Positions 33,701 through 41,570 of a stretch of DNA of 64,000 nucleotides are shown here, in pieces (position 1 is the stretch's first letter; the number at the start of each line of letters is the position of its first letter). This DNA comes from Micromonospora sp. 15K316. Its GTDB lineage: Bacteria > Actinomycetota > Actinomycetes > Mycobacteriales > Micromonosporaceae. The notes under the pieces were generated by a model that saw only the letters and a program-made list of their open reading frames with translations, was not told where the DNA came from and made no database searches. Made by a program: the position numbers and the translations under genes. The stretch spans positions 1-64,000 of the forward strand of contig NZ_SMKG01000013.1 in NCBI RefSeq assembly GCF_004348525.1, read 5' to 3'.

Positions 33701-34231
33701 GTTGCGCACCACGTGCAGCAGGTTGCGGTGGGTCTGCCCGACCGCTTTGGGCACGCCGGTGGAGCCCGAGGTGAAGAGCACGTAGGCCAGCGCGTCCGCG
33801 TCGACCCGCACCGGGCGCAGCGGGGCGGGGCGCGGGTCGTCGAGCACGAGGACGCGGGTGTCCGGCCGGTCGGCGACGAGGGCCCGCGCGAGCTCCTCGT
33901 GTTCGGCCGCGCAGAGGACGGTCGTCACCGCGGCGCCGGTGAGCATGTGCCGCAGTCGGAGGCGCGGGAAGCCCGGGTCGAGCGGCACGTACGCGCAGCC
34001 GGCGGCGAGCGTGCCGAGGATGGCGGCGATGGTGCGCGTCCCGTGCGCGGTGAGCAGCGCGACGCGCTCGTCGGTCCGGACCCCGCCCGTGACCAGCGCC
34101 TCGGCGTACCCGCCGGCGAGGCCGGCCAGCTCGGCGTAGCTGAGCCGGCGGGTCTCGGCGAGGACGGCCGGATGGTCGGGACGGGTGGCGGCGACATCGC
34201 CGAAGCGATGGATCAGCGTCTCGTTCGTCAT
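30755..34231 (-). CDS. NRPS-PKS hybrid A-T-KS with an AT-deletion scar
   Basis: An 1158-residue protein, first gene of the operon. A domain: TSGSTGVPKAV (~152), SFDAAIPDLY, NGYGATEM (~293, with Ala replacing Pro of YGPTE), YRTGDLGE. Specificity residues read D-A-P-H-L-G-G-F-A-K, which I cannot assign. Carrier at GGQSLLLG (~524). KS with Cys in SACSSS (~765), EAHGSGT (~897) and NIGHLD (~935), all catalytic residues present. After the KS come a KS-AT linker (SARTPAALRDALTRLRGHL) and then directly a post-AT linker (WVAGQDVEWAALHPEG, LPTYPFQRQRYW); the ~300-residue AT is missing, and no ACP follows. The ATG at 34231 lacks a good Shine-Dalgarno, but the conserved A domain begins at once. Confidence 0.93.
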   Translation of the reverse strand: MTNETLIHRFGDVAATRPDHPAVLAETRRLSYAELAGLAGGYAEALVTGGVRTDERVALLTAHGTRTIAAILGTLAAGCAYVPLDPGFPRLRLRHMLTGAAVTTVLCAAEHEELARALVADRPDTRVLVLDDPRPAPLRPVRVDADALAYVLFTSGSTGVPKAVGQTHRNLLHVVRNQIDTLHIGPADRLSLLASFSFDAAIPDLYPALLTGAAVIPVDLRRHGLAHAVEQLARHGVTVYHSTPTVYRFLLDTPGVERLDRVRVVLLGGEQATHGDASRGRGRFAPGCLLVNGYGATEMTFAARYATPLAEADPAATGPLPIGTALPGYQLRLAEDGEIVVRGAHLAPGYLDRDSDRFFTDADGVAAYRTGDLGERLPTGELRCLGRLDRQVKVRGHRIELTEIEALLAAEPGVGGVRAVARDGELLAYVRPVAGPLDPAALRAALARQLPEYALPRAVVPVDEFPLTVTGKVDERALPDPEHTVSPGAGPATPTERAVHDIWRVVLGREAVGRTDSFFDVGGQSLLLGQVQQRIAERFGVRLPMLRLFEHPTVAAQARLLDDPPADRAPAPALATPPAPPVAAREYTGDEIAVVGLAGRFPGAPDVATFWWNLCAGVDSIHDHTDAELVALGIGPTLRADPRHVRAAGRLDGVADFDAEFFSFGAQEAARTDPQHRLFLETAWEALEDAGHDTSRFPGLVGVFSATSANRYFLFHLMDNPAVVGDVDPDDWEARLLGRQFTDHLPGQVAYRLGLTGPAVAVQSACSSSLVAVCLAAQSLADYQCDIALAGGVNVTGPRYRHTAGGLASPDGRCRAFDEAANGSGFGSGVGVVALRRLADAQADGDRIYAILPGWAVTNDGPDRAGYAVPGPAGQTAAVANALAAAEVAPGEVRFIEAHGSGTPLGDAIEVAALHEVYAGSPAESCALGSVKTNIGHLDAGAGIAGLIKAVLAVQHGTIPPNLHYTRPHPEIDLAAGPFYVPTKVRDWPEAPRRVAGVSSFGLGGTNAHVVVEQPPPVEPVDGPPSPGAYLLPVSARTPAALRDALTRLRGHLSGVAPALAEVAATLALGRRVFACRAAVVVTDLAGAVAALDDLLESGARVAGEPGELRELATAWVAGQDVEWAALHPEGAVRRTGLPTYPFQRQRYWIDPPQRGMR

Positions 34232-34559
34232 CGTGGAAGGTCGGATTCATCCACAATGGACGGACGCGCGACGGCACACGGCAATGATCATGATCCCCCC
34301 CAGGACTTCACATTGACAGCAGCATAAGTCTCAATACCTGGGAGAAAAGTTCGTCGATGAGAGTCCGCCCGAAGAGCCGACCGGGGCCTCAGACGAGGGG
34401 CGGGGGAAACAGACCGATCATCCCCCTGACACCTAGAGTAGTTGTCGCATAGGGGGCTACCGGCGGTTAATCTTCCGGTCAACGCTCCTGGTCACCGGCA
34501 AATTTCCGGAACTTCGCGGGATGTCGGACCTTGGACAGGAACGTGCGGGTGATCCGGGC
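34232..34559 (-). promoter_or_regulatory. upstream region of the biosynthetic operon
   Basis: This 328-nt gap must hold the promoter of the 27.7-kb operon unless it reads through from the DUF2267 gene. CCCCCT (34422-34427) and AGGGGG (34451-34456) form inverted arms around a 23-nt spacer that holds a -10-like TACTCT on the minus strand (34435-34440). This could be a regulator site. A second AT-rich patch (34305-34350) and a short palindrome TGATCATGATCA lie closer to the gene. No strong -35 is seen, so an activator encoded elsewhere is likely. Confidence 0.4.
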
Positions 34560-34961
34560 TCAGCCATCGTACGACGGCGGGCGCGGCTCCGCCGCACCGT
34601 CGGCACGCAACGGCAGACCCGCCACCATCTCCCGGAACTCGGCGACGGTGACCGCCTCCCGCAGGGTCGCGAAGACCGCGCCGGTGCCCAGCCGGGCGGT
34701 CGCCTCGTCCACCCCGGCCCGCTCCCCGACCCGGCGCAGGAACTCGGCGGGCCCGGCCGGCCGCCCCGGCCCCGCGTCGACCCCCGATCCGGAGAGGTAG
34801 CCGTCCAGCTCGTCCGGGAGCTGCCCGGCCAGATCGTCCGCCGGCTGTCCGGTGACCCGCTCCGCCATCGTCTGCAGCACCGCACGGGCGAGGTCGGCGG
34901 CCTGCTCCGGCGCGAGCCCCGAGCGCCGGGACACCGCGTCGATGAAGCGGGGGAATCGCAC
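34560..34961 (-). CDS. DUF2267 domain protein
   Basis: A 133-residue protein with the DUF2267 pattern: FPRFIDAVSRRSGLAPEQAADLARAVLQTMAERV, GQPADDLAGQLPDELDGYL, then a second half (FLRRVGERAGVDEATARLG...AVFATLREAV) repeating the same helical motif. It has no catalytic residues, and its function is unknown in the family. GTG 34961 has AAGGAGG 7 nt upstream. It reads toward the NRPS operon, 328 nt ahead of it. A role in the pathway is not suggested. Confidence 0.85.
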   Translation of the reverse strand: MRFPRFIDAVSRRSGLAPEQAADLARAVLQTMAERVTGQPADDLAGQLPDELDGYLSGSGVDAGPGRPAGPAEFLRRVGERAGVDEATARLGTGAVFATLREAVTVAEFREMVAGLPLRADGAAEPRPPSYDG

Positions 34962-35026
34962 GCCGCGCCTCCTTCGTCACCGGCCCGGCGCATACCCGGA
35001 CCCGACGGGGGCAAACCGGCGCCGGA

Positions 35027-35425
35027 TCAGCGCAGCAGCGCCTCGGCGCGCAGGTGGTCGAAGATGATCCGATCCACCGGCGAGACCCGCTCGCGGTCCG
35101 CGTACCCGAGCCAGGCCAGCTCGGCGATCTCACCGGCCGCCCGCAAGGTGCCCCGGTGGTCGGCGGTGTAACAGGTCATCCGCACCTCGACACCCGCCGG
35201 GTGACCGTGCGCCTGCGCGCGGAACGTCCCGACGTGCCCGGCGCTCGCCACGTCCACCTCGACGCCGAGCTCCTCGGCGACCTCGCGGCGCAGCGTGTCC
35301 CGGTCGCTCTCCCCCGGCTCCCGCTTACCCCCGGGCAGGTACCACACGTCCCGGCCCCGGGTACGGGTGCTCAGGATCCGCCCCTCCGCCAGCAGGATCC
35401 AGGCGACCTTGTCGATCCACGTCAT
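35027..35425 (-). CDS. NUDIX hydrolase
   Basis: A 132-residue NUDIX protein. The full Nudix box is present at about residues 32-54: GGKREPGESDRDTLRREVAE then ELGV, fitting Gx5Ex7REUxEExGU, so it should hydrolyse a nucleoside diphosphate linked to another group using Mg2+. The start TWIDKVAWILLAEGRILSTR and the C-terminal EIAELAWLGYADRERVSP are typical of the MutT-like subgroup. The substrate cannot be told from sequence. It precedes the DUF2267 gene on the same strand with a 65-nt gap. Confidence 0.93.
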   Translation of the reverse strand: MTWIDKVAWILLAEGRILSTRTRGRDVWYLPGGKREPGESDRDTLRREVAEELGVEVDVASAGHVGTFRAQAHGHPAGVEVRMTCYTADHRGTLRAAGEIAELAWLGYADRERVSPVDRIIFDHLRAEALLR

Positions 35426-35688
35426 GACACGCCTCCCTCAGCCGGAACCCCACCGGGTCGCCCACCGGAGCATGCACCGCCCCGGGACCCGTGCCCCGAC
35501 CGGCCCCGGCGTCACGAGCCGGGCACCGCCGACCACCCGTGCCCACCGCCGCGCGTCCGGTCTGCGCCATGGCACAGACCGGCCACCATCGACCGCCCGA
35601 CCCAGCCGGTCGATGCTCGATGCTCCGTTGGTACCACCGCGATCGACCGGACCGGCCCCCGGACGCGCGGTCCGCGGTGGGACCCACG

Positions 35689-35723
35689 GGGCGGGCGCGG
35701 GCGCTGGGGGTCCGCGCCCGCCC
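35689..35723. terminator. hairpin terminator of the sugar catabolic operon
   Basis: GGGCGGGCGCGG (35689-35700) and CCGCGCCCGCCC (35712-35723) form a perfect 12-bp stem with an 11-nt loop, about 100 nt past the stop of the minus-strand glycosidase gene. The rest of the 394-nt gap (35426-35819) holds no gene that I can support. Confidence 0.7.
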
Positions 35724-35819
35724 GGTGTGCCGGACCACCCGTCAGCCGTCCGCCCTGATCACCTCGCCATGGGCCTCCGGTTCCGCGTACCGGCCCCGGC
35801 CGCGACGTCGGTCGGCCGC

Positions 35820-37250
35820 TCAGACCGCGGAGGCCGGCTCGCGCGCCTCGGCCAGCAGGTCGAGCAGGAGCGCGGCGGTCCAGCCGAACGCCGGCGAACC
35901 CAGCCCCGCCCCCGTGTCCGGATGGAAGTACTCGTGGCAGCCGGCGGTCGCCACCAGCTCCGCCATGGAGCGCCCCAGCCCCTCGGCCAGGTCGGCCCGG
36001 CCGTGGCCGAGCAGACCACGGCGGACCAGCCAGTTGATGTTCATCCAGCTCGGACCGCGCCAGTAACGCAGCGGCTCGAAGTCCGGCGCGGTCCGGTCGT
36101 GGCTGGGCAGCGGTCGCGCCATCCGCCGCGCCACCCCGAAGCGGGCCGAGCACGCCTCGGCGATGACCGTCTGGGCCTGCCGTGCCGGCAGGTCGGGCAG
36201 GATCAGCGGCGCCAGGCCGAGCACCGTCCGCGCCGCTAACAGCCGCCCGGTCCGCAGGTCCCGAGGCTGGAACGTCCCGGTCGCCGGGTCGTACAGCCGG
36301 CGCACGAGGGCCTCGGTGATCCGGGCCGCGCGCTCCCGGTGCGGGCCCGGGTCGGCGCCGGCCAGCGGCGCGATCCGGGCCAGCGCGTGCTCGGCCGCCC
36401 CGGCCGCCGCGTTGAACAGCGGGCACTCCACCAGGAACGGATGCCGGTCCGCCAGGCCCTCGTCCCGGTAGCCGCCGTCGCGGTAGGAGGCGACGATCGC
36501 CACGTACCGCGCGTAGTCCAGGTCCGTGGGGCGGTGCGCGGCGGGCGCGTGCGCGGTGTCGTGCCGGTGGTACGCCCGCATCACGGCCGCGTCGGCCGGT
36601 ACCGCCGCCATCGGGGCGTCCCAGGCGGGGCTGTTGTCCAGACCGGACTCCCACGGGTGCACCACGCAGGCCAGCCCGGCGCCGCCCACGTCCCGGCGGG
36701 TGGCGAGGTAGCGCTGCTGCGCCACCAGCCGGGGATAGAGCCGGCGCAGTGCCGCGCGGCTCGCGTCCGAGGGGGCCCGCCGGTACGCGAGCCAGGCCGC
36801 GAGGGCGTGCACAGGAGGCTGGACCAGCCCGGAGGTGGCGGTGACCGGCGCGCTCTCGACCCGGCCCGATGCCCAGAACTCGGGCCCGGGGAAGTACGCC
36901 CCGACCGGCAGCCGCGGGTTGAACACGATGTGCGGCACCCGTCCGTCGGCCCACTGGGCGCGGAACAGGCTCTCCAGCTCCCGCCAGGCGCGCTCGGGAC
37001 GGAGGTGGGCCCACCCGATCGCGATGAACGCCGAGTCCCAGCTCCACTGGTGCGGGTAGAGGGTGCGCGAGGGCACCGTGTGGTCGTGTTCCCAGTTCGC
37101 CCCCAGGGTCGCCACGGCGAGCCTGCGCAGCCGCTCGGCCTCCGCGTGCGGCCCGTCGACGGCGCCGGTCTCCCCGGTCGACCCGCCACGAGTGGGCCGA
37201 CCCGGTGCCGCGTCGAGTGCGTCATCGGGCCGGACGCCGCCGGCGCTCAC
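35820..37250 (-). CDS. GH63/trehalase-like (alpha/alpha)6 glycoside hydrolase, MGH1-type
   Basis: A 476-residue cytoplasmic glycosidase-like protein. After a disordered N-terminal ~40 residues it has TLYPHQWSWDSAFIAIGWAH (~85), the conserved substrate pocket of mannosylglycerate-hydrolase and GH63-type enzymes, then VPHIVFNP, HPWESGLDNSPAWDAPM (~200, the conserved WESGxDNSP motif), FEPLRYWRGPSWMNINWLV (~415) and a final FGWTAALLLDLL. It probably cleaves an alpha-glucoside or mannoside delivered by the adjacent ABC importer. The GTG at 37250 overlaps the isomerase stop by 4 nt and is preferred over an upstream in-frame start. Last gene of a three-gene minus-strand operon. Confidence 0.85.
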   Translation of the reverse strand: MSAGGVRPDDALDAAPGRPTRGGSTGETGAVDGPHAEAERLRRLAVATLGANWEHDHTVPSRTLYPHQWSWDSAFIAIGWAHLRPERAWRELESLFRAQWADGRVPHIVFNPRLPVGAYFPGPEFWASGRVESAPVTATSGLVQPPVHALAAWLAYRRAPSDASRAALRRLYPRLVAQQRYLATRRDVGGAGLACVVHPWESGLDNSPAWDAPMAAVPADAAVMRAYHRHDTAHAPAAHRPTDLDYARYVAIVASYRDGGYRDEGLADRHPFLVECPLFNAAAGAAEHALARIAPLAGADPGPHRERAARITEALVRRLYDPATGTFQPRDLRTGRLLAARTVLGLAPLILPDLPARQAQTVIAEACSARFGVARRMARPLPSHDRTAPDFEPLRYWRGPSWMNINWLVRRGLLGHGRADLAEGLGRSMAELVATAGCHEYFHPDTGAGLGSPAFGWTAALLLDLLAEAREPASAV

Positions 37251-38065
37251 GCCGCCGCCCGGCGCGGCTCGGCGTGCCGCAGCACCGTCGCGGCCTGCTG
37301 CAACGCCCGCACGGGATCGCCGCGGAGCCGGCACTCCAGGGCGAGCCAGCCCCGGTAGTCGAGTTCGAGCAGGGTACGGACCAGCGCCGGCCAGTCGAGG
37401 TGACCCGATCCCGGCTGGTAGCGGTTGGAGTCGCTGACCTGGACGTGCCCGAGGTACGGAGCGGCGGCGCGCAGCGCCCGGTGCACGTCGTCCTCCTCGA
37501 TGTTCATGTGGAAGGTGTCGGCGACCACCCGCACCGAGGGCAGCCCGACGGCCGCGCAGAGCGCCACCGCCTCGTCGAGCCGGTTGACCATGTGGTCCTC
37601 GTACCGGTTCAGCGGTTCGAGGAAGAGCACCACCCCCTCGCGGCGGGCGTGCTCGCCGAGGTCGCCGAGCGCGTCCACGAGCACCTGCCGGTCACCGGCC
37701 GGCGACCGGGGCGGCTCGAACGGCGGCAGCCGTCGGGAGAACATCCCCCAGGAGGCGGGGGTCATCACACCGACGCCGCCCAGCTCGGCGACGACCGAGA
37801 GCTGCGAGCGCAGGTTGCGTACGGCGTCGGCGGAGCGTGCCGGGTCGAAGTCGCCGATGAAGTGGTCCATCTCGACGCAGACGGTCGGCATCACCACGCC
37901 GGCGGCACGGGCCCGGCGTAGTTCGGGCAGCCGGCGGGCGAACGCCAGCTCACCGCGGCCGCGCAGCTCGATCCCGTGGTAGCCGAGCGCGGTCGCCAGC
38001 GCGTACTTCTGGATCAGGTCGGTGCCCGGCAGCAGCTGCTCCTGGCAGGCGATGGGGATGGTCAT
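37247..38065 (-). CDS. sugar phosphate isomerase/epimerase family TIM barrel protein
   Basis: A 272-residue xylose-isomerase-like TIM barrel (AP endonuclease 2 family). The expected metal ligands are visible: Glu in LFLEPLNRYEDH (~150), Asp and His in VVADTFHMNIEEDD (~190), His in HVQVSDSNRYQPG (~220) and Glu in GWLALECRLRG near the end. It probably interconverts a keto and aldo sugar or an inositol-type intermediate; the exact substrate is unknown. Both ends overlap neighbouring genes by 4 nt, so it is translated together with the dehydrogenase upstream and the glycosidase downstream. Confidence 0.88.
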   Translation of the reverse strand: MTIPIACQEQLLPGTDLIQKYALATALGYHGIELRGRGELAFARRLPELRRARAAGVVMPTVCVEMDHFIGDFDPARSADAVRNLRSQLSVVAELGGVGVMTPASWGMFSRRLPPFEPPRSPAGDRQVLVDALGDLGEHARREGVVLFLEPLNRYEDHMVNRLDEAVALCAAVGLPSVRVVADTFHMNIEEDDVHRALRAAAPYLGHVQVSDSNRYQPGSGHLDWPALVRTLLELDYRGWLALECRLRGDPVRALQQAATVLRHAEPRRAAA

Positions 38066-39102
38066 GGGAACCTCAACACGACTTGGAGGACGTCACCGTC
38101 ACCGTGGTCGAGCAACGCCAGCGCATCAGCCACCGCGCCGGCGTCGACGACGTGACTCACCAGTGGCAGCGGGTCCACGTCGCCCTCGGTCACCAGCTCC
38201 ATGAAGGTCTGGGCGACCCGGGCCCCGGTCCACCGGCCGGCCATGCCGGGCGCCGGGGTGGGCCCGGAGACCTGGGCCGCCACCAGCTGGATCCGGTTGT
38301 GGTGGAACTCCTCGCCGAGGCCGAGGCCGTCGGCCTGCCCCTGGTAGAAGCCGGCGGCCACGACGCGGCCGGCGTGGGTGGTGGCCCGGATCGCCTCGTG
38401 CAGCGCCGGGTAGGCCCCGGCCAGTTCGAGGCAGACGTCGGCGCCCCGGCCACCGGTGGCGCCGCGGAGCACGGCCGCGGCCGATTCGACGCCCGCGTCG
38501 ACGGTCGCCCGGGCCCCGTAGCGACCGGCGTGGACGAGCCGGTTGGCGACCCGGTCCACGGCCACGACGCGGGCCCCGGAGAGCACCGCGAGGCGGGTGG
38601 CGAGCAGCCCGATGACGCCCTGGCCGAAGACGCCGACCCAGTCCCCGAGGTGCAGGTCGCCGGCGAGTACGGCGGTGAGCGCGATGGCGCCGGGGCGGGC
38701 GAAGACGCCGGCCAGCGGGTCGAGCCCGGGCGCCAGGGGCTGGACCGCGTCAGCGGCGAGCACCGCCTCGGCCCGGTGGCCCCAGATGCCCCAGACGAGC
38801 TGTCCCGGGTGCCGGTCGGTCACCTCGGGGGCGACCTCGACGATCTCGCCGACCTCTTCGTAGCCGAAGCCGACGAGCGGGTAGGGCACCGGGGTCTGGC
38901 GCGGTACGAACATCCGGGAGATGTCGTCCCAGTCCTTGCTGAGCCGGGGGTTGCTGCCCCGATAGAGGGTGAGCTCGGTGCCGGCGGAGATGCCGGAGTA
39001 GCGGGTGCGGACGCGGACCTGGCCCGGACCGAGTGGGTCCACGGGGCAGGGCTCCAGGCTGATCCGTCGGGGCCCGGCGAGAGAGACAACCCAATTGACC
39101 AT
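38062..39102 (-). CDS. MDR-family (zinc-type) dehydrogenase
   Basis: A 346-residue medium-chain dehydrogenase/reductase. The N-terminal GroES-like domain carries RTRYSGISAGTELTLYRG (the subgroup in which the catalytic Cys is replaced by Ser/Gly), and the Rossmann domain has GVFGQGVIGLLATRLA (~165, NAD(P)-binding) and GADVCLELAGAYPALHEAI. The structural-zinc cysteines are missing, so it resembles sugar or cyclitol dehydrogenases of the L-threonine-type group without structural zinc. It is the first gene of the catabolic operon and diverges from the ABC importer. It should oxidise the imported sugar or its product. Confidence 0.88.
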   Translation of the reverse strand: MVNWVVSLAGPRRISLEPCPVDPLGPGQVRVRTRYSGISAGTELTLYRGSNPRLSKDWDDISRMFVPRQTPVPYPLVGFGYEEVGEIVEVAPEVTDRHPGQLVWGIWGHRAEAVLAADAVQPLAPGLDPLAGVFARPGAIALTAVLAGDLHLGDWVGVFGQGVIGLLATRLAVLSGARVVAVDRVANRLVHAGRYGARATVDAGVESAAAVLRGATGGRGADVCLELAGAYPALHEAIRATTHAGRVVAAGFYQGQADGLGLGEEFHHNRIQLVAAQVSGPTPAPGMAGRWTGARVAQTFMELVTEGDVDPLPLVSHVVDAGAVADALALLDHGDGDVLQVVLRFP

Positions 39103-39163
39103 GAGTCACATCCCGGTAGCGCCGGGTTCCATCGTAGAACAAAAAATCGGCATATGTCTTGTA

Positions 39164-39173
39164 ATTGATCAAT
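39164..39173. promoter_or_regulatory. palindromic operator between sugar operon and ABC importer
   Basis: ATTGATCAAT is a perfect 10-bp palindrome in the middle of a notably AT-rich 50-bp tract (39130-39180), within the 117-nt gap between the divergent dehydrogenase and lipoprotein genes. The position suits one regulator (LacI, GntR or ROK type) controlling both directions. No regulator gene is adjacent. Confidence 0.5.
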
Positions 39174-39219
39174 CGAAGGCGTTGAATCCCTCATGTACCC
39201 TTCGAGAGGAGTGCCGTCG

Positions 39220-40614
39220 ATGTCATTCACTCCGATGCGGACGCTCGCCGCCACCCTGATCATGGCACTGGCCGGGACCACCCTGCTGGCCTGCGGCGAC
39301 GACGAGCCCGAGAGCAACGACAAGAAGATCACCGTGTGGAGCCTGGAGGACGTCGCCGACCGGGTGACCGCCACCAGGGCGATCATCGCCGACTTCACCG
39401 CGGCGACCGGGATCCAGGTCGAGCTGGTCACCGTCAACGAGGACCAGTTCCCGGCCCTCATCGCCTCCAGCGCCGCCGCCGGAGAGCTGCCCGACGTGGT
39501 CGGTTCCGTCTCGCTGGCCGGCATCCGCACCCTCGCCGGCAACGAGCTACTGCACCCCGACGCCAACGGCGAGATCGTCGAGACGCTCGGCCGGCAGACG
39601 TTCTCCCCCCGAGCCCTGGAGCTGACCGCCGAGGAGGGCCGCCAACTCGCCGTTCCCAGCGACGGTTGGGGCCAGCTGCTCGTCTACCGCAAGGACCTCT
39701 TCGACGCGGCCGGGCTTCCCGCGCCCGACACCTACGAGCGGATCGCCGCCGCCGCGGCCCGGCTGAACACCGGCGGGATCGCCGGCATCACGGCGGCGAC
39801 CGCACCCGGCGACGTCTTCACCCAGCAGACGTTCGAACACCTCGCGCTCGCCAACGGCTGCCAACTCACCGACGACTCCGGCGCGGTGACGCTCGACTCG
39901 CCGCAGTGCGTCGAGGCGTTCCGCTTCTACGGCGACCTGATGCGCGACCACTCGGTCAAGGGCGCGCAGGACGTGGACACCACCCGGGCCACCTACTTCG
40001 CCGGCAGGGCGGCCATGGTGATCTGGTCGCCGTTCATCCTCGACGAGCTGGCCGGGCTCCGCAACGACGCCAAGCCGACCTGCCCGCAGTGCGCGGCCGA
40101 CCCCGCCTTCCTGGCGAAGAACAGCGGCTTCGTCACCGCCATCAAGGGCCCGAACGGCGCCGCGCCGGCCCAGTACGGCGAGATCAGCTCGTGGGCGGTG
40201 CTCGACGGCGCCGCCGCCACCCCGGCGAAGACCTTCATCGAGCACCTGCTCGACGACGCCTACCCACGCTGGTTCGGCATGTCCCCCGAGGGCCGGTTCC
40301 CCGCCCGCAAGGGCACCGCGGAGCAGCCGGAGAAGTTCCTCACCGCTTGGAACGGCAGCCCGGCCGGGGTGGACGCCAAGAAGCCGCTCGCCGAGGTGTA
40401 CGGCGATCCGGTCCTCGACGACCTGCGAACCAGCCCCGACACCTTCCAACGCTGGGGGCTCACCCAGGGGCAGGGGAAACTCGTCGGCGCGATCCTCGGT
40501 GAGCTGCCGGTACCGAAGGCCCTGAGCGACGTCATCGCCGGCAAGTCCGACGCCGCGGCCGCCGTCGGCCGCGCGAAGAAGGACGTGGAGGCGATCAAGG
40601 CGGGCGTCAATTGA
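39220..40614 (+). CDS. ABC sugar importer, extracellular solute-binding lipoprotein
   Basis: A 464-residue solute-binding protein of ABC importers (family 1). It has a lipoprotein signal: MRTLAATLIMALAGTTLLAC with the lipobox LLAC, so Cys at about residue 23 is lipidated and anchors it outside the membrane. The mature part starts KKITVWSLEDVADRV and has typical motifs (ITAATAPGDVFTQQTFEHLA, AMVIWSPFI). A paired Cys motif (CPQC) in the middle may form a disulfide. ATG 39220 has GGAG 8 nt upstream; an earlier in-frame ATG (39193) would add nine residues. It is first in a three-gene operon with two permeases. The ligand is probably an oligosaccharide or glycoside. Confidence 0.93.
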   Translation: MSFTPMRTLAATLIMALAGTTLLACGDDEPESNDKKITVWSLEDVADRVTATRAIIADFTAATGIQVELVTVNEDQFPALIASSAAAGELPDVVGSVSLAGIRTLAGNELLHPDANGEIVETLGRQTFSPRALELTAEEGRQLAVPSDGWGQLLVYRKDLFDAAGLPAPDTYERIAAAAARLNTGGIAGITAATAPGDVFTQQTFEHLALANGCQLTDDSGAVTLDSPQCVEAFRFYGDLMRDHSVKGAQDVDTTRATYFAGRAAMVIWSPFILDELAGLRNDAKPTCPQCAADPAFLAKNSGFVTAIKGPNGAAPAQYGEISSWAVLDGAAATPAKTFIEHLLDDAYPRWFGMSPEGRFPARKGTAEQPEKFLTAWNGSPAGVDAKKPLAEVYGDPVLDDLRTSPDTFQRWGLTQGQGKLVGAILGELPVPKALSDVIAGKSDAAAAVGRAKKDVEAIKAGVN

Positions 40615-41570
40615 CCACCACCGCGCCGGGCACCGGCCGCTCCCCCGTCCGGGAGCGGCCACCCGGCCGGCCGCGCCGCAGACCGTTGACCCTGCGCAGG
40701 CGCGAGTCCCGGGCCGGGCTCGCGCTGGTCGCGCCGACCCTGCTCGTCGTCGTCGCCGTGATCGGCATCCCGATCGTCTGGACGGTGGTGCTCGCCTTCC
40801 AGCGGGTCCGGCTCGCCACGCTGCGCCGCACCGGGCTCTTCGGCGAGTTCACCCTGGACAACATCGACCGGGTGCTGCACACCCCCGGCTTCACCGACAC
40901 CCTGGTCACCACACTGGTCTACAGCGTCGGCAGCACGGCCGGGTCGATCGTGCTCGGACTGGTGGCGGCGCTGGTCGTCCGCCGCCCGTTCCGGGGCCGC
41001 ACCCTGGTCCGGGCGTCGATGCTGCTGCCGTACGTGGCGCCGGTGGTCGCCATGACCTTCGTCTGGCAGGTGATGCTCGACCCGCAACTCGGGATCGTCA
41101 ACCACTGGGGTCAGCGGCTGCTCGGCTGGGACGCCCCCGTGCCGTTCCTGTCCCAGCAGTCCACCGCGCTCGCCACCGTGATCGCCTTCGAGACGTGGCG
41201 CTACTTCCCGTTCGCGTTCCTCTTCCTGCTGGCCCGCCTCCAGGCGGTGCCGGGCGACCTGGAGGAGGCCGCCCGGGTCGACGGCGCCACCCCCACGCAG
41301 CGGTTCCGGCACATCCTGCTTCCACAGCTGATGCCGGTGATCGCGCTGCTCGGCGTGCTGCGGTTCATCATGACGTTCAACAAGTTCGACGACGTCTACC
41401 TGCTGACCGGGGGCGCGGCCGGCACCGAGGTCGTCAGCGTCCGGGTCTACGAGTTCCTCACGGCGCGTACCGACATCGGCGCGGCGGCGGCGCAGGCGGT
41501 CGTCCTGGCCGTGGTACTCGTCGTGTTCGTCCTGATCTACCTGCGCTTCTTCGGCCGGAGGGTGGAGTGA
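40611..41570 (+). CDS. ABC sugar importer permease, MalF-type
   Basis: A 319-residue inner-membrane permease with about six hydrophobic helices, the first at LALVAPTLLVVVAVIGIPIV (~37-56). The EAA loop that contacts the ATPase is EEAARVDGATPTQRFRHILL (~222). A TTG start at 40611 overlaps the stop of the binding-protein gene (TTGA), which implies translational coupling; no other start gives a complete first helix. The N-terminal 35 residues are basic and Pro/Arg-rich, probably cytoplasmic. Confidence 0.92.
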   Translation: MTTTAPGTGRSPVRERPPGRPRRRPLTLRRRESRAGLALVAPTLLVVVAVIGIPIVWTVVLAFQRVRLATLRRTGLFGEFTLDNIDRVLHTPGFTDTLVTTLVYSVGSTAGSIVLGLVAALVVRRPFRGRTLVRASMLLPYVAPVVAMTFVWQVMLDPQLGIVNHWGQRLLGWDAPVPFLSQQSTALATVIAFETWRYFPFAFLFLLARLQAVPGDLEEAARVDGATPTQRFRHILLPQLMPVIALLGVLRFIMTFNKFDDVYLLTGGAAGTEVVSVRVYEFLTARTDIGAAAAQAVVLAVVLVVFVLIYLRFFGRRVE

